Shown: piece by piece, positions 19,206-28,706 of the stretch
How positions within the stretch are numbered: the first letter of the stretch is position 1
Layout: each line of letters begins with the position of its first letter
Assembly (NCBI RefSeq): GCF_001279775.1
Contig: NZ_LGDG01000167.1
Location: 124,001-188,000, forward strand
Direction: 5' to 3'
DNA length: 64,000 nucleotides
Source of the DNA: Streptomyces sp. MMG1533
GTDB taxonomy: Bacteria; Actinomycetota; Actinomycetes; Streptomycetales; Streptomycetaceae
Made by a program: the position numbers and the translations under genes
Notes under the pieces: generated by a model
What the model was told of the DNA's origin: nothing
Databases searched by the model: none
The model's input: the letters and a program-made list of their open reading frames with translations, nothing else

Positions 19206-20213
19206 TTAAACGTCAGGTGCGGTGTTCCGCGGGCTGTTGAGGAGGGCGAGTCCCGAAGGGGTGATGGTGTGCAGCACGGTCCTGCTGCGGCGCATGCTCA
19301 GCAGCAGGCCGGCCCGGCGCAGGACGGCGGTGTGATAGCTGGCGGCCGGATCGGAGATTCGCAACCGCTGGGCGAGTTCCCTGGTCGTCCGGCCGGTCAC
19401 GGCGTCCTCCAGGATGGCGGCTCGGGTACGGCCGATGAGGGAGACCAGCGGCGCGTGCTGCTCCGGCGTGCCGCGGCTCGGGGTGGCCCAGCCGAGGGTG
19501 TGTTGGACGGGATAGACGAGGACAGGTGGGACCTCGGGGTCGGCGAGCGTGACGGGTCTTCGAATACAGAAGAAGGATGGCTGCAACAGCAGGCCTCGTC
19601 CGCCGAGCCACAGGTCGCGGTCGACCGGATAGTCGGCTTCCAGGACCGGCGGCTGCCAGCGCAGGACGGGTCGGAAACCGGTCAGCAGCCCGTCGGTGCC
19701 GCCCTCCAGCACGGCCCGGGCGCGCAGGGCACGGTCGGCGTCGACCAGTGCCCGGATGTGCGGCCAGAAGGGGGCAAGCGCGTGCCGGTGGTAGGCGAGC
19801 AGGGCGGAGCGTAATCGGTGCAGCGCCGTGAGGTCCGCTTCGGCCAGGGCACGGATCTCGGTCGGCACCGGCCACGGTCGGTCGCGAGAGGCAGTGAGCC
19901 GGGCCAGATCACGGCGCAGGAGACTCCGGGGCGTGCTGAGCACCATGTCGACCCCGCCCTCCAAATCGAAGCAGCCCCGCAGGTCGGGCGTGAGGAAGTC
20001 GGGTGAGTACCCCTGGGGCGGCAGCAGTGGCGCGAGCATCCGGCTGGTCGCGGGCAGCCGGGGCCGGACGAGGCGCCGCCACGCTCCGAACACCGGAGCG
20101 TTCTCCTCCGTGATCAGGGCCTGGAAGCTGTTGGTGATCTCCCACAGGGGATCGGGGCCCGCGGCGACGCGTACGCGTGCGACGTCCTCGCGGGTGAAGT
20201 GGATTCGCAGCAT
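19206..20213 (-). CDS. ArsR-like winged-helix transcriptional regulator
   Basis: A 335-residue protein from ATG 20213; the frame extends upstream but without good context. The C-terminal ~80 residues form a winged helix: AAILEDAVTGRTTRELAQRL, then ISDPAASYHTAVLRRAGLL (recognition helix) and SRTVLHTITPSG (wing). The N-terminal ~230 residues (IHFTREDVARVRV..) are typical of a streptomycete family in which a long sensor-like domain precedes an ArsR/DUF5937-like DNA-binding part. The ligand is unknown. It stands alone and is probably autoregulatory; no obvious palindrome is seen directly upstream. Confidence 0.75.
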   Translation of the reverse strand: MLRIHFTREDVARVRVAAGPDPLWEITNSFQALITEENAPVFGAWRRLVRPRLPATSRMLAPLLPPQGYSPDFLTPDLRGCFDLEGGVDMVLSTPRSLLRRDLARLTASRDRPWPVPTEIRALAEADLTALHRLRSALLAYHRHALAPFWPHIRALVDADRALRARAVLEGGTDGLLTGFRPVLRWQPPVLEADYPVDRDLWLGGRGLLLQPSFFCIRRPVTLADPEVPPVLVYPVQHTLGWATPSRGTPEQHAPLVSLIGRTRAAILEDAVTGRTTRELAQRLRISDPAASYHTAVLRRAGLLLSMRRSRTVLHTITPSGLALLNSPRNTAPDV

Positions 20214-20688
20214 GAGGGCTCCAGGGCTCCGATGGGTGGCTGGTCCTCGGTCGAGTGCGCGGTACTGCTTCGATGCTTGCGCCCCGAAAGGGGCGTGGGG
20301 AACCGCGCGACAAGCCACCTTCGCCCGCGGCCGGGAACCGACATGCAGTTGTCACCCCGCCCACCCAACCGGCCACACACCGGGCACTTTGCCGGCTCAC
20401 CCAACTGCATCGCGATCACCCTCTGCCGGGTCCGCCGCAGCCTGCGTCACCGCCGTGACCTGCACCGACCCGAGCAAGGCGTTGACCACGGCGTGGCGGC
20501 TCACCCTGGCTGCGACCGTCTACGCCGAGGCCGGCGACCCCACCAAGGCCGGCGAGGGACATCACGTACACGGCCGTCCGTGTCAGCCAGGTGATCCAGG
20601 GCACTCGTGGGGGTGGCACCAGACGTCGAGAAGAACAGACCGCGCAGGTAATGGATCACTCCTTCCAACTCTCCGGTAACGTCTCGGT
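20214..20688. other. Gene-free stretch with spaced inverted repeat
   Basis: No convincing gene. ATGCAGTTG at 20343-20351 and CAACTGCAT at 20402-20410 form a perfect 9-bp inverted repeat about 50 bases apart. A minus-strand frame starting near 20419 reads AMQLGEPAKCPVCG and contains a CPVCG knuckle, but it is short and lacks homology I recognise. The last ~60 bases must contain the promoter and start region of the RNase J gene. Confidence 0.4.
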
Positions 20689-22374
20689 ATGAGTCATCCG
20701 CATCCAGAGCTGCAAGCCGCCCCGCCACTGCCCGACGGAGGGCTGCGGGTCGTCGCCTTGGGCGGCCTCGGTGAAATCGGCCGCAACATGACCGTCTTCG
20801 AGCACGCCGGCAAGCTGCTCATCGTCGACTGCGGGGTGCTGTTCCCCGAGGAGACCCAGCCCGGCGTGGATGTGATCCTGCCGGACTTCACTTCGATCCG
20901 GGAGCGCTTGGACGACATTGTTGCCGTGGTGCTCACCCACGGCCACGAGGACCACATCGGGGGCGTGCCCTATCTGCTGCGCGAGCGTCGGGATATTCCC
21001 GTCGTGGGCTCGAAGCTGACGCTGGCGTTCCTGGAGGCCAAGCTCAAGGAGCACGGCATCCGGCCGCGCACGGTGCGGGTGCGTGAGGGCGACCGGCGCG
21101 GGTTCGGGCCCTTCGACTGCGAGTTCGTGGCAGTGAACCACTCCATCCCGGACGCTCTGGCGGTCGCGATCCGTACCGGTGCCGGGATGGTCCTGCACAC
21201 CGGCGACTTCAAGATGGACCAGTTCCCGCTGGACGACCGCATCACCGACCTGCGCGCCTTCGCCCGCCTCGGCGAGGAAGGCGTCGACCTGTTCCTCACC
21301 GACTCCACCAACGCCGAAGTGCCAGGCTTCACCGTCTCCGAGCGCGAGTTGAACCCCGCGATCGAGCAGGTCCTGCGTACCGCGCCACGTCGCGTGATCG
21401 TCTCCAGCTTCGCCAGCCATGTGCACCGCATCCAGCAGGTCCTGGACGCCGCTCACCAGCACGGCCGCAAGGTCGCCTTCGTGGGCCGCTCCATGGTCCG
21501 CAACATGGGCATCGCCCGCGACCTGGGCTACCTGAAGGTTCCGCGCGGCCTGGTGGTCAGCATGAAGGAGCTGGAGAAGCTCCCCGACCACAAGATCACC
21601 CTGGTGTGCACCGGATCCCAGGGTGAGCCGATGGCCGCGCTGTCGCGGATGGCCAACCGCGACCATGTGATCCGTATCGGCAAGGGCGACACCGTCCTGC
21701 TCGCCAGCTCCCTGATCCCGGGCAACGAGAACGCCATCTACCGGGTGATCAACGGGCTGACCCGGTGGGGCGCCCATGTCGTCCACAAGGGCAATGCCAA
21801 GGTGCACGTCTCCGGGCACGCCAGTGCCGGTGAACTCGTCTACTGCTACAACATCGTCAAGCCCCGCAATGTCATGCCTGTTCACGGCGAATGGCGCCAC
21901 CTGCGGGCCAACGCCGATCTGGCCATCCGTACCGGCGTCGATCCCGATCGGGTGGTCATCGCCGAGGACGGCGTCGTCGTCGACCTCGTCGACGGGCGCG
22001 CGTCGATCACCGGCAAGGTGCCCGCGGGCAACGTCTACGTGGACGGCATGGAAGTCGGCGGCGCCACCGAAGCCTCCCTGAAGGACCGCCTCACCCTCGC
22101 GGAGGAAGGCGTGGTCACGGTGGTGGCGATCGTCGACGCCGACACCGGCTCCCTCGCCGAAGCCCCCGACTTCCTGGCCCGCGGATTCGTCCACGACGGA
22201 ACCACCTTCGAACCGGCCATTGCGGTGATCGAGAAGACGTTGGCCACCGCGGCCGAGGAGGGCGTCGGCGACGCGCACCAGCTGGAACAGCTCATCGCCC
22301 GCGCCGTGGCGAACTGGGCGTTCCGAACCTACCGCCGCAAGCCACTGATCATCCCCGTCATCATCGACGCCTGA
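20689..22374 (+). CDS. rnj: Ribonuclease J
   Basis: A 561-residue metallo-beta-lactamase/beta-CASP ribonuclease that degrades and matures RNA from the 5' end (exo- and endonuclease) in the cytoplasm. The zinc-binding motif HGHEDH is at residues 84-89 and is followed by IGGVPYLLRE. Other family landmarks are NHSIPDALAVAIRTGAG, HTGDFKMD, LTDSTNAEVPGFT, the beta-CASP segment SSFASHVHRIQQ, VCTGSQGEPMAALSRMA and HVSGHASAGEL. Length and end (PLIIPVIIDA) are normal. In streptomycetes the main RNase J gene usually lies beside dapA; here it stands beside a small methyltransferase-like gene, so this could be a second copy. A hairpin terminator follows at 22432-22459. Confidence 0.93.
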   Translation: MSHPHPELQAAPPLPDGGLRVVALGGLGEIGRNMTVFEHAGKLLIVDCGVLFPEETQPGVDVILPDFTSIRERLDDIVAVVLTHGHEDHIGGVPYLLRERRDIPVVGSKLTLAFLEAKLKEHGIRPRTVRVREGDRRGFGPFDCEFVAVNHSIPDALAVAIRTGAGMVLHTGDFKMDQFPLDDRITDLRAFARLGEEGVDLFLTDSTNAEVPGFTVSERELNPAIEQVLRTAPRRVIVSSFASHVHRIQQVLDAAHQHGRKVAFVGRSMVRNMGIARDLGYLKVPRGLVVSMKELEKLPDHKITLVCTGSQGEPMAALSRMANRDHVIRIGKGDTVLLASSLIPGNENAIYRVINGLTRWGAHVVHKGNAKVHVSGHASAGELVYCYNIVKPRNVMPVHGEWRHLRANADLAIRTGVDPDRVVIAEDGVVVDLVDGRASITGKVPAGNVYVDGMEVGGATEASLKDRLTLAEEGVVTVVAIVDADTGSLAEAPDFLARGFVHDGTTFEPAIAVIEKTLATAAEEGVGDAHQLEQLIARAVANWAFRTYRRKPLIIPVIIDA

Positions 22375-22431
22375 CACTTCCCGGACCGGCACTTCCGTCC
22401 CTGTTCTGGCCGACGGCAGGGAAGTGCACAG

Positions 22432-22459
22432 CGCCGAGCCCGCAGAGCAGGGCTCGGCG
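22432..22459 (+). terminator. Hairpin after RNase J gene
   Basis: CGCCGAGCCC (22432-22441) pairs perfectly with GGGCTCGGCG (22450-22459) across an 8-base loop. It lies 58 bases after the RNase J stop and just before the next gene, without a clear U-run, as is usual in high-GC actinomycetes. Confidence 0.7.
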
Positions 22460-22490
22460 TACGCATCGTCGGCATCAGAAAGGTGAACGG

Positions 22491-23219
22491 ATGAGCGCGC
22501 GTTTCGAGGAGATCGACTGGCGCCCGACGGCGATGGGCGACATCAGTCTGCGGCGCCGACGGGACCCGGCACGGGGCGACGACGTGTACGAAGTGAAGCT
22601 CGGGGACGAGTTCCTGATGTCCAGCCTCTTCACGGCGGGCGAGATCGCCCTGACCCGGCTCGGCCTGGCGAAGCTGCCCGACACCGCCCTCGACATCGCG
22701 GTGGGCGGGCTCGGCCTCGGCTACACCGCCCAGGCCGCCCTGGACGACCCGCGTGTCCGCTCCCTGGTCGTCATCGACGCACTCGGCGAGGTCATCGAGT
22801 GGCATCAGCGCCACCTGGTCCCGCTGGGCGCCTCTCTGGCGTCGGATCCCCGCTGCCGGCTGGTCCAGGGCGACTTCTTCGCGATGGTCGAAGACTCCTG
22901 CGGACTGGACCCCCGGGAGCCGGAACGCCGCTTCCACGCCATCCTGCTGGACGTGGACCATTCGCCACGCCATGTGCTGCACCCACGTCACGCGAGGCTC
23001 TACCAGCCCGCCGGCATGCGCGCCCTCGCCGGCCGTCTACGGCCCGATGGCGTCTTCGCCCTCTGGTCGAACGACCCGCCGGACGAACAGTTCAGCTCCG
23101 TCCTAGCAGAGGTCTTCGCGGAATCGGAAACCCACGTCGTCGACTTCAACAACCCACTGCAAGGAGGAACCTCGGCCAACACCATCTATGTGGCACGGAA
23201 AGCGGGCGGCGCGAACTGA
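22491..23219 (+). CDS. Spermidine-synthase-like SAM-binding protein
   Basis: A 242-residue protein of the spermine/spermidine synthase fold. ATG 22491 follows AAAGGTGAACGG; the frame is open further up, but that stretch overlaps the RNase J gene. The sequence shows DIAVGGLGLGYTAQAAL (nucleotide-binding loop), VVIDALGEVIEW (acidic end of strand 2), CRLVQGDFFAMV and FHAILLDVDHSPRHVL (the catalytic-face Asp strand in polyamine synthases). This subgroup is often annotated as a spermidine synthase but may act on another amine or as a methyltransferase; the aminopropyl-donor motif is not convincing. Probably cytosolic. Confidence 0.8.
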   Translation: MSARFEEIDWRPTAMGDISLRRRRDPARGDDVYEVKLGDEFLMSSLFTAGEIALTRLGLAKLPDTALDIAVGGLGLGYTAQAALDDPRVRSLVVIDALGEVIEWHQRHLVPLGASLASDPRCRLVQGDFFAMVEDSCGLDPREPERRFHAILLDVDHSPRHVLHPRHARLYQPAGMRALAGRLRPDGVFALWSNDPPDEQFSSVLAEVFAESETHVVDFNNPLQGGTSANTIYVARKAGGAN

Positions 23220-23521
23220 GCTACGTCTGACGCCGATCGTCACGCAGGGCGGCCTTCGCCAGGCCGAGTCCGCCGACCGCTTTGCGTGACCTGACGCGCG
23301 GTTTCGTTGCCTACCCCCGGGTCGCTGATCTCCATCGCCTTGACCCTCATGGTTGCCTGCCATGGCTGTGGTCACGCACAAGACCTACGCGCGGGCCCGG
23401 AAGTTGTGCACGCAGATCCACATCGAGGTACAGACTCTGCTTCGGGACATGGACGCTCATTTGGGGAGCCTGCGGTAGTGGATGAGGGCGCAGGTAATCG
23501 CTCACCGTTGTCCCTCCTCCG
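23220..23521. other. Gene-free stretch between convergent genes
   Basis: No supported gene, RNA or repeat. The two neighbouring genes end toward each other here, so terminators would be expected, but I see no strong hairpin. Confidence 0.4.
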
Positions 23522-24736
23522 TCACCGCCCGATCCTCCCCGGTCGTCGCACGTTGTGTGCACGCGCCGTCTGGTCCCACCAGGCCGGGACGAGGGCTGTC
23601 AGCATCAGGAGCGCGGTCAGGACGAATGCCCAGGGGTAGCCGGTCAAGCCGGCCACCGCGCCGAAGCCGACCGCGCCGATGCCCATACCCGCGTCGTAGG
23701 CGACATTCCACAGGGCGCTCACCGTCCCGTACCCGGAGGCCGGGACCCGGGAGTACATCAGCGTGAGGGTTGCGCTCTGGGTGATACCGAAGCCGACCCC
23801 GAACACGGCCGCACCCACGACGACCGCAACGGGGACTCCCGTGAGGGCAACGACGAGGATGCCGGCGGCCGAGGCGACCAGCCCCGGCACGACCAGTCCG
23901 GCGGCTCCGCGCCGATCGGCGTGCCGACCGGCGAACCAGCGGGATGCGGTCGCGGCGGCCGGTTGCACGAAGAGAGCCGCGGCGACCACGCCGGAATGGC
24001 CCGGCGCCACGGCCAGTGGCAGAAAGGTGACGACGATCCCGGCGCCCACTGCCGTCACCGCGAACACTGCCGTGGGGCGGCCGAGCGTGCCGGAACGGGC
24101 CCCAGCGAAGATCCCGAGGGGCGGCCCCGACGCCGCTTCCCGGCCGGGCAGGCCCGGGACGGCGGCGATGGAGACCAGGGCGATCAGTGCCGCCACCGAG
24201 CAGACGGGCCCGTACCCCGTGTGCAATGCCAGCCAGGCCCCGAGCGGCAGGCCCACCAGCGACGGCACACCGGCCATGACGCCGATCAGAGCCAGCCCCT
24301 CCCCGCGGCGTTCGGGCGGGATCAGCGACGCCGTCAGCGCCCCACCCGCCACCAAGGTGAACGCGAAGCCGAGCCCCCGGACAAGGCACACCGCCAGGAT
24401 GGACGCCATGGTCTGCGACACGGGCAGGGCCAGGGCCGGAGCACCCAGCAACAACAACCCCGCCCCCAGCATCACGCGATAGCCACAGCGTGCGGCCAGC
24501 CATGGGGCCATCAGCTCGCCGGCCACCGTGGCCAGCATCAGCGCACCGGTGACCAGACCCGCCTTGTCACTGCCCCCGCCCGGCGCGCTCTGCGCGTACG
24601 CGGGAACGACCGCCAGCAGCAAATAGAAGCTCGCCGAGGAGCCGACGACCGTCACGAAGCGCAAAAGCAGCGGGCGGGTCACCAGACGCGGCCGCGCCTC
24701 GGCAACTCCGTCTTCAGGACCGACGGATGAGGCCAT
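23522..24736 (-). CDS. MFS transporter
   Basis: A 404-residue multi-pass membrane protein of the major facilitator superfamily with about 12 hydrophobic segments. Typical parts are FVTVVGSSASFYLLLAVVP (TM1), GLVTGALMLATVAGEL, the loop motif AARCGYRVMLGAG, IPPERRGEGLALIGVMAG (motif after TM4/5), and RWFAGRHADRRG in the central loop. Substrate is unknown; short proteins of this subgroup are usually drug or metabolite exporters. ATG 24736 is the first start and gives a normal hydrophilic N-terminus. No partner gene or operon. Confidence 0.88.
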   Translation of the reverse strand: MASSVGPEDGVAEARPRLVTRPLLLRFVTVVGSSASFYLLLAVVPAYAQSAPGGGSDKAGLVTGALMLATVAGELMAPWLAARCGYRVMLGAGLLLLGAPALALPVSQTMASILAVCLVRGLGFAFTLVAGGALTASLIPPERRGEGLALIGVMAGVPSLVGLPLGAWLALHTGYGPVCSVAALIALVSIAAVPGLPGREAASGPPLGIFAGARSGTLGRPTAVFAVTAVGAGIVVTFLPLAVAPGHSGVVAAALFVQPAAATASRWFAGRHADRRGAAGLVVPGLVASAAGILVVALTGVPVAVVVGAAVFGVGFGITQSATLTLMYSRVPASGYGTVSALWNVAYDAGMGIGAVGFGAVAGLTGYPWAFVLTALLMLTALVPAWWDQTARAHNVRRPGRIGR

Positions 24737-24869
24737 GGGGTGAAACTAGGGGACGGAGCCGCCTGAAGGCTCCCCGTTTCCATGCCTGTCCAGCCTCGCA
24801 ACTACCTTGTCATTTCTCGGACTTGCCGCCGCGGTCTGCTGCAACAAACGGCTCGTCCGCCTCACCACG

Positions 24870-25327
24870 TAGGACGCGGTCCAAGTCTGCAGGGCATCCT
24901 GTACGTCCTGCACCAGGACCTCGTCCGGCAACTCCTCCCGCTGGAGCCGGGGTTCGGGTCCGGCAGACCTGCTGGCGGCGCCGGGCCCGCTGGCAGCGGG
25001 CAGAGTCTTCGAGCGGTTGCACCGGATCCTGCTCGCCGAGCTCAACGCGGCCGGCGAGCTCGACTGGACCCGCAGGCGTACGACTCGAAGGCTGTGCGCG
25101 GTGAGTTGCGACGCCGACGCGTCCAGGCGGTGATGTCCCGCAAGGGCTCCCCGAACATCAAGGGTCTTGGCAAGCTCCGCTACGTCGTCGAGCAGAACTT
25201 AGCCCTGCTCCACCAGTTCAAACGCCTCGCGATCCGCTGGGAACGACGTATCGAACTCCCCGACTACTTCGTCTCGTTGGCTTGCAACCTCATCTACTGG
25301 AGACGCCTCAAGAAGACCGGATCATGA
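24870..25327 (+). mobile_element. Degenerate IS5-type transposase remnant
   Basis: A frame on this strand carries two conserved blocks of IS5-family transposases: an N-terminal block (GILYVLHQDLVRQLLPLE, then PGFGSG) and a C-terminal block (VMSRKGSPNIKGLGKLRYVV, then FKRLAIRWERRIELPDYFVS and a terminal RRLKKTG). The central catalytic part between them is largely missing, so this is an inactive internal deletion. A related fragment lies inverted at 26625-26800. Confidence 0.8.
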
Positions 25328-25530
25328 TCGCGTTACGAGCTCATAGGAAATGATTTGAGCGAGGCGGCGCCCCGCTGCTACTTTCGCGGTGGACCGTGAA
25401 GTCGTCGTATGGAGGTGAGCCCCGTGAACACAGTTACCCATGGGTGCTCCCTCAACCCGTCACGGTCCGGCGGCTGACGTTCGGTGTCGCCAGGAGCGCC
25501 TGAGATCGAGGCACTCCTAAGGAGACTCCG

Positions 25531-26322
25531 ATGAACACGAAGCCTTTCACATCTGGCCTGAGCGAGAACGCGGTGATGATCACGCGCGTCGCGGACAGGC
25601 AATGGCATGCACTGGATGACGACCTGGTGGTCGGCCGCGGGCATGCGCAACACCGGCCCGACGGACGCTTGTTCGTCAGTATCGACGCCTGGCACGACGC
25701 CACCTTCGACCGGCTCGCCGAGGCGATGCTGGCGGAACTGCCGGCGCCGCTGTACACGGTGGTCGACGAAGCCGACGTCGAGCTGAGGGCCGGCTGGCGG
25801 CGGGCCGGTTTCACGATCCGGCGCCGCGAGTGGGAGTACGTCGTACCGACCGACCCGCGGGTCACAGGGCTCGAAGCAGTCCTGCCGCCTTCGGGCGTGA
25901 CGGTCGTGCCCGCCGGTCAGGCGGACGAGCCTCTGCTGCGGGCGGTGGACCGCGCGATCCGTGACGAAGTCGAGGCGACCGTCGGGTGGCAGTCGATGCC
26001 CGCGGAGGTAATTCGCCGCCCCGAAGGCGACACCATCGTCGACCCGTCGAAGTACGCGGTGGCCGCGGCGCCGGAGGGCTACCTGGGTCTGATCCGGGTG
26101 GTGACGGTGAACCGGCCGCGCATCGGGCTGCTCGCGGTCCGGGCCGGCGAGCAGCGCCGCGGCATCGCGCGGGCGCTGCTGGCCCACGCGCTGGGGACGC
26201 TGCACGGCTCCGGGTTCGCCGCGGCCTGGACCGAAGTCCACGAGTCCAACCAGGCAGCCTCGGCGCTGTTCGAGGGCATCGGCGCCCGGCCGATGAGCAG
26301 CAACCTGGAGCTCGTGCGATGA
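25531..26322 (+). CDS. GNAT family N-acetyltransferase
   Basis: A 263-residue GNAT protein that transfers acetyl from acetyl-CoA to an amine. ATG 25531 is preceded by AAGGAGAC. The acetyl-CoA loop is visible as [20 protein letters not shown] (~residues 190-210), followed by [16 protein letters not shown] (motif B). The N-terminal ~100 residues ([20 protein letters not shown]) are a second, divergent acetyltransferase-like lobe. Its stop overlaps the start of an infA paralogue (ATGA), so the two proteins are made together; whether IF-1 or the ribosome is its substrate is speculation. Confidence 0.85.
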   Translation: MNTKPFTSGLSENAVMITRVADRQWHALDDDLVVGRGHAQHRPDGRLFVSIDAWHDATFDRLAEAMLAELPAPLYTVVDEADVELRAGWRRAGFTIRRREWEYVVPTDPRVTGLEAVLPPSGVTVVPAGQADEPLLRAVDRAIRDEVEATVGWQSMPAEVIRRPEGDTIVDPSKYAVAAAPEGYLGLIRVVTVNRPRIGLLAVRAGEQRRGIARALLAHALGTLHGSGFAAAWTEVHESNQAASALFEGIGARPMSSNLELVR

Positions 26323-26543
26323 CGAAGAACAAGAACGTCATCGAAGTCGAGGGCAAGGTCGTCGAGTGCCTGCGCAGCGCCATGTTCACCGTGGAGCTCG
26401 AGAACGGCCACCAGGTGCTCGCGCACATCAGCGGGAAGATCCGCAAGAACTACATCAAGATCATGCTGGAAGACCGAGTGCTGGTGGAGCTCCCGCCGTA
26501 CGACCTGACGCGCGGCCGGATCGTGTTCCGGTACCGGAACTAG
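26319..26543 (+). CDS. infA: Translation initiation factor IF-1 (second copy)
   Basis: A 74-residue S1/OB-fold protein that binds the 30S A site during initiation. It contains [40 protein letters not shown], and [11 protein letters not shown] at the end, all characteristic of IF-1. ATG 26319 overlaps the acetyltransferase stop. The housekeeping actinobacterial infA lies in the ribosomal protein cluster with rpmJ and rpsM; none of those genes is here, and the sequence differs from the usual form ([20 protein letters not shown]), so this is a paralogue, perhaps stress- or growth-phase-specific. A perfect hairpin terminator follows 34 bases after the stop. Confidence 0.92.
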   Translation: MTKNKNVIEVEGKVVECLRSAMFTVELENGHQVLAHISGKIRKNYIKIMLEDRVLVELPPYDLTRGRIVFRYRN

Positions 26544-26576
26544 CGGCGGTCGGCACCTTCCGCGGTAGCTGATCCT

Positions 26577-26613
26577 GGGGCCCCGGTCACGGCGTTTCCG
26601 TGACCGGGGCCCC
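26577..26613 (+). terminator. Strong hairpin terminator after infA
   Basis: GGGGCCCCGGTCACGG (26577-26592) pairs perfectly with CCGTGACCGGGGCCCC (26598-26613) across the loop CGTTT. It closes the acetyltransferase-infA operon. Confidence 0.85.
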
Positions 26614-26624
26614 GATGCTGGCTC

Positions 26625-26800
26625 GCACGGCCGCGGCGGCCACCGCTCCAGCCGCCGCACCGCGGCCAGCGCCGCGCCCCGCGGCGACCGTGGCGCCCAC
26701 CAGCAGGTCTGGCCCGAGCCGAACCCCAGCTCCAGGGGCAGCAGTTGCCAGGAGATGTCGTTGTGCAGCACGTACAGGATGCCCTGCAGGCACAGCCGGT
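26625..26800 (-). mobile_element. IS5-type transposase N-terminal fragment
   Basis: Read on the minus strand, this encodes LQGILYVLHNDISWQLLPLE followed by LGFGSGQTCWW, the same N-terminal transposase block seen at 24870 on the plus strand, and clearly similar at the nucleotide level. The rest of the gene is absent; the sequence runs into the infA terminator. Bases 26801-26993 hold nothing I can identify beyond a short imperfect direct repeat. Confidence 0.75.
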
Positions 26801-26993
26801 CCGGCACCGGCCGCGGGCCTGCTGGGGGCCGCCTGAAAGGGCCGAAGCCCACCCGTCGCGGCCAAAGCCCACCGGTCGCGGCAAGCACGGATCGAGGATC
26901 CGCCTCGTCTGCGACCGGCAGGCTGTGCCCGACCGCGCCGGTCTCCCTCGTCGTCGACCACGCGGGTCGCCCGCTTCCTTGGTGGACCGAGGC

Positions 26994-28661
26994 TCAGGCG
27001 TCGGGGGCCGCGTGGACACGTCGCCCGTCGACGAAGGTCTCCAGGACGTGGGTGGCGGCGATATCCCCGGGCGGGCCTGCGAACGGGTCACGGTCGAGGA
27101 CGACGAGATCGGCCGACTTGCCGACAGTGATGCTGCCGGTGGTGCCGTCGAGGTGGTTCACATAGGCGCTGCCCGCCGTGTATGCGGCGATGGCGGCACC
27201 CAGGTCGAGGCGCTGCTCCAGGAGGAAGGCCGGAGTGCCCTCGGGTGCGTCGGGTGCGATTCGGTTGACGGCGACATGGATGGCCTGGAGCGGATCGGGG
27301 CTGCTGACCGGCCAGTCGCTGCCCGCGGCCAGCGTCGCGCCCGCGCGCAGCAGATCGCCGAAGGGATACTGCCGTGCGCCGCGTTCGGCGCCGAGGAAGG
27401 GCAGGGTCAGTTCGTCCATCTGCGGTTCGTGGGCGGCCCACAGCATCTGCAGGTTGGCGCTCGCGCCCAGGGCGCGGAAACGGGGTACGTCGGGTGGCTG
27501 CACGACCTGGAGATGTGCGAGGTGGTGCCGCGTGTCGCGGTGGCCGTTGGTCGTGCGGGCGGACTCCACGGCATCGAGGGCCTCGCGCACCGCGCGGTCG
27601 CCGAGCGCGTGGAAGTGGACCTGGAAGCCGAGCGCGTCGAGTTCGGTGACGTACTTCCTCAGCTCTCCCGGTTCGACGAAGCTGATTCCGCTGTTGTCCG
27701 AGGCGCAGCCGCAGCCTGTCAGATACGGGCTGAGCATGGCGGCAGTGTGGTTCTCGGTGATGCCGTCCTGCATGATCTTCACGGTGGTGGCGTGGAACCG
27801 GCCCCCGCTCAGCTCCTCGCGGCGGGCGGCGAGTTCCGGGATTTGCTCGGCGCCGCGCTCGCGGTCCCACCACAGGGCGCCGACGACGCGGGCGGTGAGC
27901 AGGCCCCGGTCCAGGGCCGCCAGGTAGGCGGGCGCCGGGTCGGTCATGTTGGTGTAGGTACCGACGATGGCGTCCTGCCAGGTGGTGACGCCGTGGGAGT
28001 GCAGTACGGCCTGGGCGCGCAGCAGGGCGGCGAGCTGTTCCTCCGGTGTGGGGTCCGGCACCAGTCGGCCCACGAGGTGGACCGCGCCCTCCTGGAGCAT
28101 CCCGGTGGGGTTTCCCTCGGCGTCGCGCTCGATCCGGCCGTCGGCGGGGTCGGGGGTGCGGGAGTCGATGCCGGCACGTTCCAGTGCCCGGCTGTTGACC
28201 CAGGCGCCGTGGTGGTCACGGTTGGGCAGGAAGACGGGACGGTCCGGGACGATCGCGTCGAGGGCGGCGGCGGTGGGGGAGCCGCCGGGGAACGCCTCAA
28301 GGGACCAGCCTCCACCGGTGATCCACTCGATGTCCGGGTGTTCGTCCGCGTACGTCTTGATCCTGCGCAGGTACTCGGCCGGCTCGATGGTGTCGCCGAG
28401 ATGGCACAGGCCGAGTTCGATGCCCGCGCCCTGCGGATGGACGTGGGCGTCCTGGAAGCCGGGCAGCAGCAGCTTCCCGGCGAGGTCGACGACTTCGGTG
28501 CGCGGCCCGATCAGCTCGTGCACCTCGGCGTGGCCGACGGCGGCGATCCGCCCGCCGCGCACGGCCACGGCGGTGGCGCGGCTGCGGGCGGGATCGACGG
28601 TGTGCACGGGGCCGCCCGTGAGGACGAGATCGGCCGGTCCCGTGACCCGGGGATGCGACAT
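26994..28661 (-). CDS. Metal-dependent amidohydrolase (YtcJ type)
   Basis: A ~555-residue amidohydrolase-superfamily enzyme. ATG 28661 is preferred because TGGAG lies ~10 bases upstream; another ATG sits five codons earlier without a site. Metal-binding elements are visible: LLPGFQDAHVHP (HxH on strand 1), the VKIMQDGITENHTAA segment (bridging acid or Lys region), HFHALGDRAVREALDA (His on a later strand), HHLAHLQVV and AAGSDWPVSSPDPL (catalytic Asp). The end SITVGKSADLVVLDRDPF is typical. It hydrolyses an amide or related C-N bond of unknown substrate in the cytoplasm. It lies 45 bases after the amino-acid-type permease gene, so import and hydrolysis are probably coupled. Confidence 0.88.
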   Translation of the reverse strand: MSHPRVTGPADLVLTGGPVHTVDPARSRATAVAVRGGRIAAVGHAEVHELIGPRTEVVDLAGKLLLPGFQDAHVHPQGAGIELGLCHLGDTIEPAEYLRRIKTYADEHPDIEWITGGGWSLEAFPGGSPTAAALDAIVPDRPVFLPNRDHHGAWVNSRALERAGIDSRTPDPADGRIERDAEGNPTGMLQEGAVHLVGRLVPDPTPEEQLAALLRAQAVLHSHGVTTWQDAIVGTYTNMTDPAPAYLAALDRGLLTARVVGALWWDRERGAEQIPELAARREELSGGRFHATTVKIMQDGITENHTAAMLSPYLTGCGCASDNSGISFVEPGELRKYVTELDALGFQVHFHALGDRAVREALDAVESARTTNGHRDTRHHLAHLQVVQPPDVPRFRALGASANLQMLWAAHEPQMDELTLPFLGAERGARQYPFGDLLRAGATLAAGSDWPVSSPDPLQAIHVAVNRIAPDAPEGTPAFLLEQRLDLGAAIAAYTAGSAYVNHLDGTTGSITVGKSADLVVLDRDPFAGPPGDIAATHVLETFVDGRRVHAAPDA

Positions 28662-28706
28662 GGGGGTGAACTCCATGGGGGTTGGGAGGGCTGACAGAGG
28701 TGAGGG

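Noticed and set aside
20656..22392. 578-residue minus-strand frame opposite RNase J
   Set aside because: Shadow frame. RNase J on the other strand has all family motifs.
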